Origin: Halomarina pelagica
GTDB lineage: Archaea > Halobacteriota > Halobacteria > Halobacteriales > Haloarculaceae
DNA length: 64,000 nucleotides
Reading direction: 5' to 3'
Assembly: GCF_024228315.1 (NCBI RefSeq)
Contig: NZ_CP100454.1
Location: 3,286,001-3,350,000 of the forward strand
Each line of letters starts with the position of its first letter. Position 1 is the first letter of the stretch. The notes under the pieces were generated by a model, which was not told the origin of the DNA, made no database searches, and worked only from the letters and a program-made list of their open reading frames with translations. Position numbers and translations under genes: made by a program. Below, in pieces: positions 32,083 through 40,930 of this stretch.

Positions 32083-32586
32083 TCAGTCCCGGTCGACCGG
32101 TTCCGCCGGCACGCCGACGACCGTCTCGCCCGGCGGCACGTCCTCGACGACCAGCGAGTTGGCTCCCACCTGCGCGCCCGCACCGATCGTCACGCCCGGG
32201 AGGACGACCGCCTTCGCGCCGATCATGGCGCGCTCGCCGACGACGACGTCGCCCAGCCGGTACTCGTCCTGCAGGAACTCGTGACAGAGCAGGACGGCGT
32301 CGTAGCCGACGATGCAGTGGTCCTCGAGGGTGACGCGCTCGGGCCAGAACACGTCCGGGGTGGCCTCGAGCCCCCACGAGACCCCCTCGCCGACGGTGAC
32401 GCCCATCCGCCGGAGCGCCCAGCTCCGCAGGCGGAGGCTCGGGGCGATCCGCGCGAGCAGGACGAGGAGGTAGTTGAACGTCACCCGGAGCGGCGACTTC
32501 GCGTCGGTCCAGTGGCGCAGCGAGTTGAGCGCCCCCGGCGTCGGGATGCGATCCAGGCGGTCGTGACGGCGCGCGTCGTCGGTCAC
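32083..32586 (-). CDS. Left-handed beta-helix acyltransferase (maltose O-acetyltransferase-like)
   Basis: 167 residues from a GTG. Hexapeptide-repeat stretches are visible from about residue 65: TVGEGVSWG, RVTLEDHCIVGYDAVLLCHEF, VVVGERAMIGAKAVVLPGVTIGAGAQVGANSLVVEDVPPG. The N-terminal helical part (LNSLRHWTDAKSPLRVTFNYLLVLLARI) is hydrophobic and may bind the membrane. The acceptor is unknown: sugars, lipids or surface glycans are possible. It is convergent with the mscS gene (19-base gap). Confidence 0.85.
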   Translation of the reverse strand: MTDDARRHDRLDRIPTPGALNSLRHWTDAKSPLRVTFNYLLVLLARIAPSLRLRSWALRRMGVTVGEGVSWGLEATPDVFWPERVTLEDHCIVGYDAVLLCHEFLQDEYRLGDVVVGERAMIGAKAVVLPGVTIGAGAQVGANSLVVEDVPPGETVVGVPAEPVDRD

Positions 32587-32654
32587 GGTCGCGCTTCGGC
32601 GGGGAGGGTAATGAACGGGTACGGATACGATACGGATCGAGGTACGGGTCCGCG

Positions 32655-34010
32655 TCAGCCCCGGAGTTCCTCCACGTGGTCGATGCGCCGCTGCACCAGC
32701 GCGCCGGTTCCGATGTCGTGGCGCACGTGCAGCCCCTCCTCGCCCGCGACGGAGAGCGCCTTCTCGGCGATCCGCTCCGCCTCCGCGATGGTGTGTCCGA
32801 CGCCGACGACCGCGAACGACCGGGAGGTCGTCGTGTAGATGCCGTCCTCGCGCTCGTCCACGCTGGCGTAGAAGAGGAGCGCATCGCCGTGCTCCACGCT
32901 CGACGCGTTCGCGGCGCGCGTCACGCTGGCTTCGTCGATCTCGACTCTCGCGCCCGCCTCGGGGTCGGTCGGGTACCCGGCGGGGACGGCGTACTTGCAG
33001 ACGGTCGCCCTGGCGTCGAAGGCGAGTTCCGGGAGCGGGTCGCCCTCGCGCGCGGCGACGAGCACGTCCAGGAAGGGCGTCTCCAGCACGGGGAGCGTGT
33101 TCATCGCCTCGGGGTCACCGAATCGGGCGTTGAACTCGACCACCCGCACGCCGTCGGCGGTGAGCATGAACTGGCCGTAGAGGACGCCCTTGTAGCCCTC
33201 GAGCGCCTCGACAGTGGCCTCGACGATCGACACCGCCTCGTCGTAGTCGGCCTCGGTCATGAAGGGGAGTTCGAACGAGGCGTCGCTGTAACTGCCCATC
33301 CCGCCGGTGTTCGGCCCCTCGTCGCCCTCGTAGGCGCGCTTGTGGTCCTGCACGGCGGGCGAGACGCGGACCTCGCCGCCCGCGACGAACGCCTGTACGG
33401 TGAACTCCTCGCCCACGAGGCGCTCCTCGAGCACCACGCGGTCGTACCCCGACTCGCGGAGGTACGCCTTCGCCTCCTCCTTGGTGATCTGATCGCCCGT
33501 CACGCGGACGCCCTTCCCGCCGGTCAGGCCCGCCGGCTTCACCGCGAGGTCGCCGTCGGAGGCGTCGACGTACTCGCAGGCGGCCTCCACGTCGTCGAAC
33601 GTCTCGAAGTCGGGACAGCCCGGGATCCCCTCCTCGCGCATGAACCGCCGCTGGAAGGCCTTGTCCGTCTCGATGCGGGCCTGCTCCGCGCGCGGGCCGA
33701 ACGCGTAGACGCCCGCCTCGTCCAGCGCGTCGGCCACGCCCGCCGCGAGCGGTGCCTCCGGGCCGACCACCGCGAGCGTCGCCCCGACCGCCTCGGCGTA
33801 GGCGACGACCGCCTCGGGGTCGGTCTCGTCCAGCACCTCGAACCCGTCTGCCAGGGCGACGATGCCGGGGTTGCGGTTGCTCGCACAGGCGTAGAGCGCG
33901 CAGTCGGGGGCGGAACGCGAGGCGTCCGAGGGGCCGGGGGCGGACGCCAGCGCGCGGGCGATGGCGTGTTCGCGGCCGCCGCCGCCGACGAGGAGCACGG
34001 TCTCGGTCAT
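32655..34010 (-). CDS. purD: Phosphoribosylamine-glycine ligase
   Basis: 451 residues from the ATG at 34010 (MTETVLLVGGGGREHAIARAL). GGGGREHA (residues 9-16) is the PurD signature, followed by VVGPEAPLAAGVADAL, DLAVKPAGLTGGKGV (ATP grasp), EGDEGPNTGGMGSYS and VVEFNARFGDPEAMNTLP. It is the second step enzyme of purine synthesis. The long frame extending upstream is rejected. The purM gene for a later step is at 43658. Confidence 0.96.
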   Translation of the reverse strand: MTETVLLVGGGGREHAIARALASAPGPSDASRSAPDCALYACASNRNPGIVALADGFEVLDETDPEAVVAYAEAVGATLAVVGPEAPLAAGVADALDEAGVYAFGPRAEQARIETDKAFQRRFMREEGIPGCPDFETFDDVEAACEYVDASDGDLAVKPAGLTGGKGVRVTGDQITKEEAKAYLRESGYDRVVLEERLVGEEFTVQAFVAGGEVRVSPAVQDHKRAYEGDEGPNTGGMGSYSDASFELPFMTEADYDEAVSIVEATVEALEGYKGVLYGQFMLTADGVRVVEFNARFGDPEAMNTLPVLETPFLDVLVAAREGDPLPELAFDARATVCKYAVPAGYPTDPEAGARVEIDEASVTRAANASSVEHGDALLFYASVDEREDGIYTTTSRSFAVVGVGHTIAEAERIAEKALSVAGEEGLHVRHDIGTGALVQRRIDHVEELRG

Positions 34011-34101
34011 GCGCGAGAGGCGTGCGCAGGGAGATGTAAAGGTTGCTCTTCGAACGACGAGTCGTGTGCACGGACGTGGGTATTCGGAGGGGGCGACGGT
34101 C

Positions 34102-35049
34102 TCAGTCGTCCGCCTCGTCGGCGTCCGCCGGCCGGCCGAGGCGCGCCCGGACGAGGGCGAACTCCTCGGCGAGGACGTCGCGCTCGACGAGGCCGAACCC
34201 GAGGACGACGACGGCGAAGCCGAGTGCCGTCGACGCCGCGATCCGCTCGTCGAGGACGAGCGCGCCGGCGATCGCCGCGACGACGGGGACGGCGTAGGTG
34301 ACGAGGTTCGCCCGGATCGGTCCCACCCGCTCGATGAGCGCGAAGTAGGCGGGGAACGCGCCCGCGGTCGAGAAGAGCCCGAGGTACGCGACGGCACCGA
34401 GCGCGACGGGCGTCCAGGCGACCGCGGCGGGCGACTCGCCGAGCGCGAGGCTGGCGACGTGGACGAGCGCGGCCGAGAGCGCCATCGCCCACGCGGTCAT
34501 CGCGAGGCTCCCCACGCCCGGGTCGATGCGCCGGAGGAGGACGCTCCCGAAGGCCACGGACACCGCCGCGACGGCGACGAGCGCCTGTCCGACCGCGCCC
34601 GCGGCGAGCAGCCGCGACGGGTCGGGGGCGACGACGATCACCACGCCGATCAGTCCGAGGAGGACGCCGAGCGCGCCGACCGCGGAGATGCGCTCGTCGG
34701 GGAGGAGGAAGCGCGCGAACAGCGGCGAGAGGACCGGCGCGAGGCTGAACATGACCGCCGCGGCCCCGCTCGTCGTGTACTGCTGGCCGACGAAGAGCAG
34801 GACGGCGTTGAGCGAGACGAGGAAGACGGCGCTGACGACGACGGCGCGGTAGTCCGCGCCCGTCAGGGGTCGCCAGTAGCCGCCGCGGACGGCGACGACC
34901 CCGAGCAGGACGAGCGCGCCCACGTCGAACCGGAGCGCGGCGAAGAGCACCGGCGGCAGGACCGTCAGCCCCACCTCGATCGCGGCGAACGCGGTCCCGA
35001 ACAGCAGCGCGGTCGCGAGGAACAACCCCGCCGTCGCGTACCGCCTCAC
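34102..35049 (-). CDS. DMT-superfamily transporter (EamA)
   Basis: 315 residues from a GTG at 35049 (MRRYATAGLFLATALLFGTAFAAIEVGL). About ten hydrophobic helices in two EamA repeats (FGTAFAAIEVGL..., and again from LLRRIDPGVGSLAMTAWAMALSAALVHVAS). A GGAGG ribosome site lies 7 bases before this GTG; an alternative upstream GTG at 35148 adds 33 non-conserved residues and is less likely. It probably exports metabolites or amino acids; substrate unknown. It is downstream of and co-oriented with no other gene. Confidence 0.85.
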   Translation of the reverse strand: MRRYATAGLFLATALLFGTAFAAIEVGLTVLPPVLFAALRFDVGALVLLGVVAVRGGYWRPLTGADYRAVVVSAVFLVSLNAVLLFVGQQYTTSGAAAVMFSLAPVLSPLFARFLLPDERISAVGALGVLLGLIGVVIVVAPDPSRLLAAGAVGQALVAVAAVSVAFGSVLLRRIDPGVGSLAMTAWAMALSAALVHVASLALGESPAAVAWTPVALGAVAYLGLFSTAGAFPAYFALIERVGPIRANLVTYAVPVVAAIAGALVLDERIAASTALGFAVVVLGFGLVERDVLAEEFALVRARLGRPADADEADD

Positions 35050-35378
35050 GCGGTCGCCTCCGACGCTCCTCGCACCGTTCCCGACGGCTCGCTCGACGGA
35101 CGCGGTGGTCGTCCGCGGATCGACGCGCTCCCCCTCACGATACCTCACGGTACGCGGGGGGCGGCGTTACCGTGTCGGTCGCCGCACCAGGTAGTGTTCA
35201 GATACGCTCCGACTGACCGGACCCCGCCACTGGGTGGGATTGAAAGGACCGTCGTCGAGACGGCGGGGGCTTTCGAACCGTCCCGATCGACCGATGCGAC
35301 GCAGACTTGCGTATCCGAACGCCACCCCGCGCGACGGGCACGCCACGCCTTTACCGCGTGCGGGTCCAAGGGGGAGAC

Positions 35379-37481
35379 ATGAGCGCCACGGATCGAAACC
35401 GCCTCGACGAGGAGCGGAGTCCGTACCTCCGCCAGCACGCCGACAACCCCGTCAACTGGCAGCCGTGGGACGAGGACGCCCTCGCCGCGGCGCGCGAGCG
35501 GGACGTCCCGATCTTCCTCTCGATCGGCTACTCCGCCTGCCACTGGTGTCACGTGATGGAGGAGGAGAGCTTCGAGGACGAGGGGGTCGCCGAACTGCTC
35601 AACGAGCACTTCGTCCCGATCAAGGTCGACCGCGAGGAGCGCCCGGACCTCGACAGCCTGTACATCAGCATCTGCCAGATGGTCCGAGGGAACGCCGGGT
35701 GGCCCCTCTCGGTGTGGCTCACGCCGGACGGACGACCCTTCTACGTCGGGACCTACTTCCCGAGGGAACCCCAGCGGGGGATGCCCGGCTTCCGCGGACT
35801 GCTCTCGGACATCGCCGAGTCGTGGGCCGACCCCGACGACCGCCGCGAGATGGAGACGCGCGCCGACCAGTGGACGCGCGCCATCGAGGACGAACTCGAG
35901 TCCGTCCCCGACCAGCCCGGCGAGCCCCCGGAAGCGGACCACCTGGCGCGGGTCGCGGAGGCGACCGTCCGCGCCGCCGACCGCGAACACGGCGGGTTCG
36001 GGCAGGGCCAGAAGTTCCCCCAGACCGGTCGTATCCACCTGCTCCTGCGGGCGTACGACCGCACGGGCCGGGACGCCTACCGCGCGGTCGTGGATGAGAC
36101 GCTCTCGGCGATGGCGAACCGCGGGCTGTACGATCACGTCGGCGGCGGCTTCCACCGCTACACGACCGACCGCTCCTGGACGGTGCCCCACTTCGAGAAG
36201 ATGCTCTACGACCAGGCCGAACTCGTCCGGGCGATGCTCGCGGGCTTCCAGGCGACCGGCAACGCCCGCTACCGCCACGTGGCCGACGAGACGCTGGCGT
36301 TCGTCGAGCGCGAACTCCGCCACGAGGGGGGCGGCTTCTTCTCGACGCTCGACGCCCGGAGCGGCGGCGAGGAGGGCACCTTCTACGTCTGGACCCCCGA
36401 GTCGGTCCGCGAGGCGGTGGACGACGGGACGGCCGCCGACCTCTTCTGCGCCTACTACGGCGTCACCGAGTCGGGCAACTTCGAGGGGGGGACGACCGTC
36501 CTCACGGTCTCCTCCTCGCTCGCCGACCTCGCCGAGGAGTTCGACCTCGACCCGGGGACGGTCGAGGCGAAGCTCGCGGCGGCGCACGACGACGTCTTCG
36601 AGGCGCGCGAGCGGCGCGAGCGCCCGCCGCGCGACGAGAAGGTGCTCGCGGGGTGGAACGGACTGATGATCTCCGCGTTCGCGGCGGGTGCGCTCGTCGC
36701 GAGCGAGGGGTACGCCGACCGCGCCACGGAGGCGCTCGCGTTCGTCCGCGAGCACCTCTGGGACGCCGACGAGGGCGTCCTCCACCGGCGGTACAAGGAC
36801 GGGGAGGTCGCCATCAGGGGGTATCTCGAGGACTACGCCTTCCTCGGGCGCGGCGCGCTGCGCTGCTACGAGGCGACCGGCGAGGTCGAGCACCTCGCGT
36901 TCGCGCTCGACCTCGCCCGCGCGATCGAGCGGGAGTTCTGGGACGGGTCGTCGGGGACGCTCTACTTCACGCCCGAGAGCGGCGAGGACCTCGTCGCCCG
37001 CCCGCAGGAACTCACGGACCACTCGACGCCCTCCAGCGCCGGGGTGGCCGCCTCGCTCCTGCTCGCGCTCGATCACTTCGCCCCCGACGAGGGGTTCGGC
37101 GACGTCGCGGAGTCGGTCCTCTCGACGCACGGGAACCGGATCCGCGGCGACCCGCTCCAGCACGCGGCGCTCGCGCTGGCGGCCGACGAGTACGCCTCCG
37201 GACACGTCGAACTCACCGTCGCCGCCGACGGACTGCCCCGCGAGTGGCGCGACCGGCTGGCGACGACGTACCTCCCCCGCCGCCTGCTCGCCCCGCGACC
37301 GCCGACCGACGACGGGCTGTCGGCGTGGCTCTCTGAACTGGGGCTGGACGACGCGCCGCCGATCTGGGCGTCGCGCGACGCAATCGACGACGAGCCCACG
37401 GTCTACCTCTGTGAGGACTTCGCGTGCTCGCCGCCGCAGACGGCGCTCTCCGACGCGCTGGCGTGGCGCGGACGCGAGTGA
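35379..37481 (+). CDS. Thioredoxin-domain protein, YyaL/DUF255 family
   Basis: 700 residues from the ATG at 35379 ([30 protein letters not shown]). The N-terminal thioredoxin-like DUF255 domain has [12 protein letters not shown] (CxxC, about residues 51-54), then [15 protein letters not shown]. The rest is an alpha/alpha six-barrel-like region ([30 protein letters not shown]...). Family members are poorly characterised but universally soluble and large. It heads a thiol-rich neighbourhood (thioredoxin-like protein, cysteine synthase). Confidence 0.93.
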   Translation: MSATDRNRLDEERSPYLRQHADNPVNWQPWDEDALAAARERDVPIFLSIGYSACHWCHVMEEESFEDEGVAELLNEHFVPIKVDREERPDLDSLYISICQMVRGNAGWPLSVWLTPDGRPFYVGTYFPREPQRGMPGFRGLLSDIAESWADPDDRREMETRADQWTRAIEDELESVPDQPGEPPEADHLARVAEATVRAADREHGGFGQGQKFPQTGRIHLLLRAYDRTGRDAYRAVVDETLSAMANRGLYDHVGGGFHRYTTDRSWTVPHFEKMLYDQAELVRAMLAGFQATGNARYRHVADETLAFVERELRHEGGGFFSTLDARSGGEEGTFYVWTPESVREAVDDGTAADLFCAYYGVTESGNFEGGTTVLTVSSSLADLAEEFDLDPGTVEAKLAAAHDDVFEARERRERPPRDEKVLAGWNGLMISAFAAGALVASEGYADRATEALAFVREHLWDADEGVLHRRYKDGEVAIRGYLEDYAFLGRGALRCYEATGEVEHLAFALDLARAIEREFWDGSSGTLYFTPESGEDLVARPQELTDHSTPSSAGVAASLLLALDHFAPDEGFGDVAESVLSTHGNRIRGDPLQHAALALAADEYASGHVELTVAADGLPREWRDRLATTYLPRRLLAPRPPTDDGLSAWLSELGLDDAPPIWASRDAIDDEPTVYLCEDFACSPPQTALSDALAWRGRE

Positions 37482-37519
37482 CCGACCACCGTCTCGGCCG
37501 ACCTCGATCGAGCCGTCGA

Positions 37520-37768
37520 TCAGCGGGTCGGCGTCGGCCGCGGCGGGTTGCGAAAGAGGCCGTCGCCGACGACGGCGGCCGCGACGACCGACGCGCCGAG
37601 CAGCGCGCGATCCGACGGTACCGCGAACGCCTCCGCGACGAGGAGCGCCGCCGCGAACGCGACGGGAACGGCGAGGAGGAGCGCGTCGTAGCGCGTCAGC
37701 GGCGGCCGTCCCCCGGTCGGTCGCTCGGACTCGGTCCCGGCGTGCGCGGTGCTATCGCTCTCCGGCAT
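37520..37768 (-). CDS. Small membrane protein
   Basis: 82 residues (MPESDSTAHAGTESERPTGG) with two hydrophobic helices: ALLLAVPVAFAAALLVAEAF (about residues 29-48) and ALLGASVVAAAVVGDGLF (about 55-72). The N-terminal 25 residues are polar. The family is not recognised. It lies 49 bases upstream of the thioredoxin-like gene on the same strand, so a shared transcript is possible. Confidence 0.55.
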   Translation of the reverse strand: MPESDSTAHAGTESERPTGGRPPLTRYDALLLAVPVAFAAALLVAEAFAVPSDRALLGASVVAAAVVGDGLFRNPPRPTPTR

Positions 37769-37817
37769 GAACGCTCACCGGTCGGGAGTATCCCGCCGAT
37801 TCCACTAAAATTTTACG

Positions 37818-38195
37818 TCAGTCCAGCGCGCGGAGCGCGTCCGCGACGTAGACGGCCGCGGGGACGTCTTCGGACTCGACGAAGCGGACGAGTTCCTCGC
37901 CGCCCCGCTCGACGACGATCGTCGGGATGTACTCGACGCCGTACTCCTCGACGCCGGGACCGACCTTGTTCCCGTCCTCGTCCTTCTCGACGGGGAAGTC
38001 CTCGATCCGCTCGTCGGGGACGTCAGCCGCGCGGAGCGCCGCCGCGAAGTCGGGCAGTTGCGCCCGGCAGTCCTTGCACCAGTCGCCGCCCCACACCTTG
38101 TAGGTCACGTCGTCGGCCGCGCGCAGCGTCTCGACGGTCTCCCCGTACGCGTCGGCCGACCAGACCGGGTTCGGCGACATCGTCTCTAACCTCAT
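37818..38195 (-). CDS. Thioredoxin-like protein
   Basis: 125 residues from the ATG at 38195 (MRLETMSPNPVWSADAYGETVETLRAADD). The active site is WGGDWCKDCRAQLPDF (CxxC, Lys-Asp between), then a conserved proline region YIPTIVVERGGEELVRFVE. It is a small oxidoreductase, cytosolic. A later ATG at 38180 also fits. The 12-residue longer frame is unlikely. Confidence 0.85.
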   Translation of the reverse strand: MRLETMSPNPVWSADAYGETVETLRAADDVTYKVWGGDWCKDCRAQLPDFAAALRAADVPDERIEDFPVEKDEDGNKVGPGVEEYGVEYIPTIVVERGGEELVRFVESEDVPAAVYVADALRALD

Positions 38196-38312
38196 TGCCC
38201 AGACTCGACGGGCGGAGGGCTTAACGGCCACGCTCTCGGGTCCGCCCGTCGCTCCTACACCGCCCCGCTCGGTGCGACCGCCCGCGTCGGCGACGCGCTC
38301 GACCGCGCGCGA

Positions 38313-38750
38313 TCACACCTCCCTCGCGACGACCTCCCGGAGCGCGTGGCGGTGGCAGGCCTTCTTCTCGCCCTCGAAGCAGACGAGCACGACGTCCTCG
38401 CCCGACCGGACCCGCCGCGCGAGGTCCTCGACCGCCGCCCGCGCGTCCTCGCTCTCGGCGAGGTGCTCGCGGTAGCGCCGCTCGAAGTCGACGTCCTCCC
38501 AGGCGGCGTTGTGCGCCCCCTCGTCGCACAGCCCCCGGGCTTTGAGGTCCTCGTGGCGCGCCTTCACCTCGTCGAGCAGTTCCGCGGGCGGACCGAGTTC
38601 GGGACGGTTCTCGTCGACCGCGCCGCTGAACCAGCGCGTCGGCCGGCGGACGACCCCGACGAGCGTCTCCCCGCCGGAGAGATCGGCGAGGTCGTGCTGG
38701 ACGGCGGCGAGGTACGTCTCCCCGAGCGTCCCCGCGTCGCTCCCGCTCAT
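38313..38750 (-). CDS. DUF488 family protein
   Basis: 145 residues. The characteristic DUF488 pattern appears: LVGVVRRPTRWFSGAVDENRPELGPPAELLDEVKARHE in the first half and GEDVVLVCFEGEKKACHRHALREVV at the end, with the conserved Cys-His. The function of DUF488 is unknown; a link to nucleic acid or thiol chemistry has been speculated. It is convergent with nothing and divergent from the cysteine synthase gene. Confidence 0.85.
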   Translation of the reverse strand: MSGSDAGTLGETYLAAVQHDLADLSGGETLVGVVRRPTRWFSGAVDENRPELGPPAELLDEVKARHEDLKARGLCDEGAHNAAWEDVDFERRYREHLAESEDARAAVEDLARRVRSGEDVVLVCFEGEKKACHRHALREVVAREV

Positions 38751-38851
38751 ACCCCGACCTCCGCGCTCGGCGGGAAAAACCTGTCGCGGTCGGGCGGCGC
38801 GTTCTGCCGGTGTCCGCCATCCCTTTACTCGTCCGACCGGAAGTCACGTCC

Positions 38852-39841
38852 ATGGACGACTCCATCCTCGACGCGATCGGATCGCCGCTCGTACGGGTGG
38901 CCTCGCCGCCCGGCGCGACCGTGGCGGCGAAGATCGAGTCGAAGAACCCCGGCGGCTCCGCCAAGGACCGTCCGGCGATGGCGATGGTGGAGGCCGCGGA
39001 GCGCGACGGCCGCCTCCGTCCCGGCGACCGCCTCGTCGAGCCGACGAGCGGCAACACCGGCATCGGGCTGTCGATGGTCGCCGCCGCGAAGGGCTACGAC
39101 ATCACCATCGTCATGTCCGAGGACATGTCGCCGGAGCGCCGCCGGATCATGCGCGCCTACGGCGCGGACATCGAACTCGTCGAGGGCGACATCTCGGCGG
39201 CGAAGGCGCGCGCGGACGAACTGGAGGCGGCGGAGGGGATGGTCCAGCTGCGCCAGTTCGAGAACGCCGCCAACCCCGAGGCCCACTACCGGACGACCGC
39301 CGAGGAGATACTCGAACAGGTCGGGGGGCGACGCGTCGACGCGCTCGTCGCCGGTGTCGGCACGGGCGGCACCCTCTCCGGCACCGGCCGCCGCCTCCGC
39401 GAGGCGTTCCCCGAGATGGAGGTCGTCGCGGTCGAGCCGGCGGACAACGCCGTCCTCTCGACCGGCGAGGGCGGGCGCGACGACTTCCAGGGCATGGGGC
39501 CGGGATTCGTCAGTCCGAACCTCGACCTCGACCTGATCGACTCCGTCGAGACGGTGGAGGTCGAGGCCGCCGAGGCCGAGTGCCGCCGCCTCGCCCGCGA
39601 GGAGGGGATCCTCGTCGGGCAGTCCTCCGGCGCGTCGAACCTCGCCGCCCGCCGGGTCGCCGCCCGCCTCGCCGACCCGGCGGCCGACTGCCCCGAGGCC
39701 CCCGAAGCGCCCGCGCCCGATCGGCCCTCCCAGCAGCGCCCGGTCGTCGCCGGGGACGGCGGCCGGGCGGACTGCCCGCTCGTGATCACGGTGTTCTGGG
39801 ACAGCGGCGAGCGCTACATGTCCACCGGGATGTTCGACTGA
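38852..39841 (+). CDS. Cysteine synthase (PLP-dependent, O-acetylserine sulfhydrylase family)
   Basis: 329 residues from the ATG at 38852 (MDDSILDAIGSPLVRVASPPGATVAAKIESKNPGGSAKDR). The PLP lysine is in GGSAKDRPA (about residue 38), the substrate loop EPTSGNTGIGLSM follows, and GVGTGGTLSGTGR binds the phosphate. The C-terminus has VGQSSGASNLAARRVA then a proline-rich insertion (PEAPEAPAPDRPSQQRP) before DCPLVITVFWDSGERYM, unlike bacterial CysK. It forms cysteine from O-acetylserine (or phosphoserine) and sulfide. It is divergent from DUF488. Confidence 0.93.
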   Translation: MDDSILDAIGSPLVRVASPPGATVAAKIESKNPGGSAKDRPAMAMVEAAERDGRLRPGDRLVEPTSGNTGIGLSMVAAAKGYDITIVMSEDMSPERRRIMRAYGADIELVEGDISAAKARADELEAAEGMVQLRQFENAANPEAHYRTTAEEILEQVGGRRVDALVAGVGTGGTLSGTGRRLREAFPEMEVVAVEPADNAVLSTGEGGRDDFQGMGPGFVSPNLDLDLIDSVETVEVEAAEAECRRLAREEGILVGQSSGASNLAARRVAARLADPAADCPEAPEAPAPDRPSQQRPVVAGDGGRADCPLVITVFWDSGERYMSTGMFD

Positions 39842-39847
39842 GGACGA

Positions 39848-40330
39848 CTACGCCTCCAGCCGATCGGCGACCTGCTCCAGCTGCGCCCGTCGCTCCTCGA
39901 TGGCCTCCTCGCGCATCGACGCCTCCTCGTCGGTCTCGCAGACCACGTCGGGGACCGGCGTCGGCCGGCCCTCCTCGTCGAGCGCGACGAAGGTGAAGAA
40001 GGAACTCGTCGTCGAGCGGTTCGGCCCCTCTCGACGGGGGTTCTCCGCGTGGACGTCCACCTTCACGTCGAGGCTGGTGCGGCCGGTGGCGAAGACGTAC
40101 CCCTTCACGACGACCACCTCGCCCAGTTCGATGGGCGAGATGAAGTCCACGTGATCCATCGACGCCGTCACGACCTGGTTGCTCGCGAAGCGCATCGCCG
40201 CGATGGCACCGCAGATGTCCATCCAGTTCAACACCGCGCCGCCGAGCGCGCGACCCAGGTTGTTCGTGTCGTTCGGCAACAGGATCTCGGTCATCTCGGT
40301 GTACGACGTCGCCAACGGTACCGGTTCCAT
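39848..40330 (-). CDS. Acyl-CoA thioesterase (hotdog fold)
   Basis: 160 residues (MEPVPLATSYTEMTEILLPNDTNNLGRALGGAVLNWMD). The pattern PNDTNNLGRALGGAVLNWMDICGAIAAMR and VTASMDHVDFISPIELGEVVVVKGYV is that of YciA/BFIT-type acyl-CoA hydrolases. The catalytic Asn/Asp region is DTNNLGR. The C-terminal 30 residues are a charged helix. It hydrolyses acyl-CoAs of unknown chain length. It is convergent with the cysteine synthase gene (gap 6). Confidence 0.92.
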   Translation of the reverse strand: MEPVPLATSYTEMTEILLPNDTNNLGRALGGAVLNWMDICGAIAAMRFASNQVVTASMDHVDFISPIELGEVVVVKGYVFATGRTSLDVKVDVHAENPRREGPNRSTTSSFFTFVALDEEGRPTPVPDVVCETDEEASMREEAIEERRAQLEQVADRLEA

Positions 40331-40435
40331 GTCCCTCCCGTGGCGTCGGTCGACAATAGGTGCTGGTGTCGACGGCCCGGCCCCGCCCGGACACGTCTCG
40401 TTCCGCCACTTTTACGAAGTAGAGAATAACTCCAA

Positions 40436-40445
40436 AGCTTATATG
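40436..40445 (+). promoter_or_regulatory. TATA-like element upstream of HalOD1 gene
   Basis: AAGCTTATAT lies about 140 bases before the HalOD1 ATG at 40585 and would give an untranslated leader of about 115 bases, unusually long for this genome. No structure is evident in the leader. Confidence 0.4.
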
Positions 40446-40584
40446 TTTGCGGTGCTAATCACTCTCATCCGTCGCCGACGACGGTGTCCAGCGGTCGGCC
40501 GCGGTTGCACGCCGTGTCCGGGGTCCGGTGTCCGTCCCGGGCCCCGGACGAGGGAACAACTCACTGACCGACATCAACAAACGC

Positions 40585-40863
40585 ATGTCGAAAAACGCCA
40601 CATCACAGACGGTGTACAGCCCGACGAGCGTCGACGCCCCGATCGGCAGTTCGGACCTGTCCGAACTGCTCGTCTACGCCATGGAGGAGACGCTCGGATC
40701 CGACGCGCCGCGGACGCTCTACGAGGTGATCGACCCCGACGCGCTCGACGCGCTGTTCGCCCCGCGTTACAACGGCGAGCCGCGCGAACCGGGTACGGTG
40801 ATCCTCGACTACGGCGGACGCACGTTCATCGTCGAGAGTACGGGATCGGTCCTCGTCGAGTGA
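40585..40863 (+). CDS. HalOD1 output-domain protein
   Basis: 92 residues from the ATG at 40585 (MSKNATSQTVYSPTSVDAPIGSSDLSELLVYAMEETLG). The HalOD1 fold pattern is DLSELLVYAMEETLGSDAP, TLYEVIDPDALDALF and GTVILDYGGRTFIVESTGSVLVE. HalOD1 is a haloarchaea-only output domain found at the C-terminus of signal proteins or standalone; its target is unknown. The frame upstream to 40528 lacks conservation. Confidence 0.88.
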   Translation: MSKNATSQTVYSPTSVDAPIGSSDLSELLVYAMEETLGSDAPRTLYEVIDPDALDALFAPRYNGEPREPGTVILDYGGRTFIVESTGSVLVE

Positions 40864-40930
40864 TCCGTCCCGGTCGTCGTCCCCTCCGACGGCGATACTG
40901 GTATGAAGGCTGAACCGATAGCCAGTAGCA

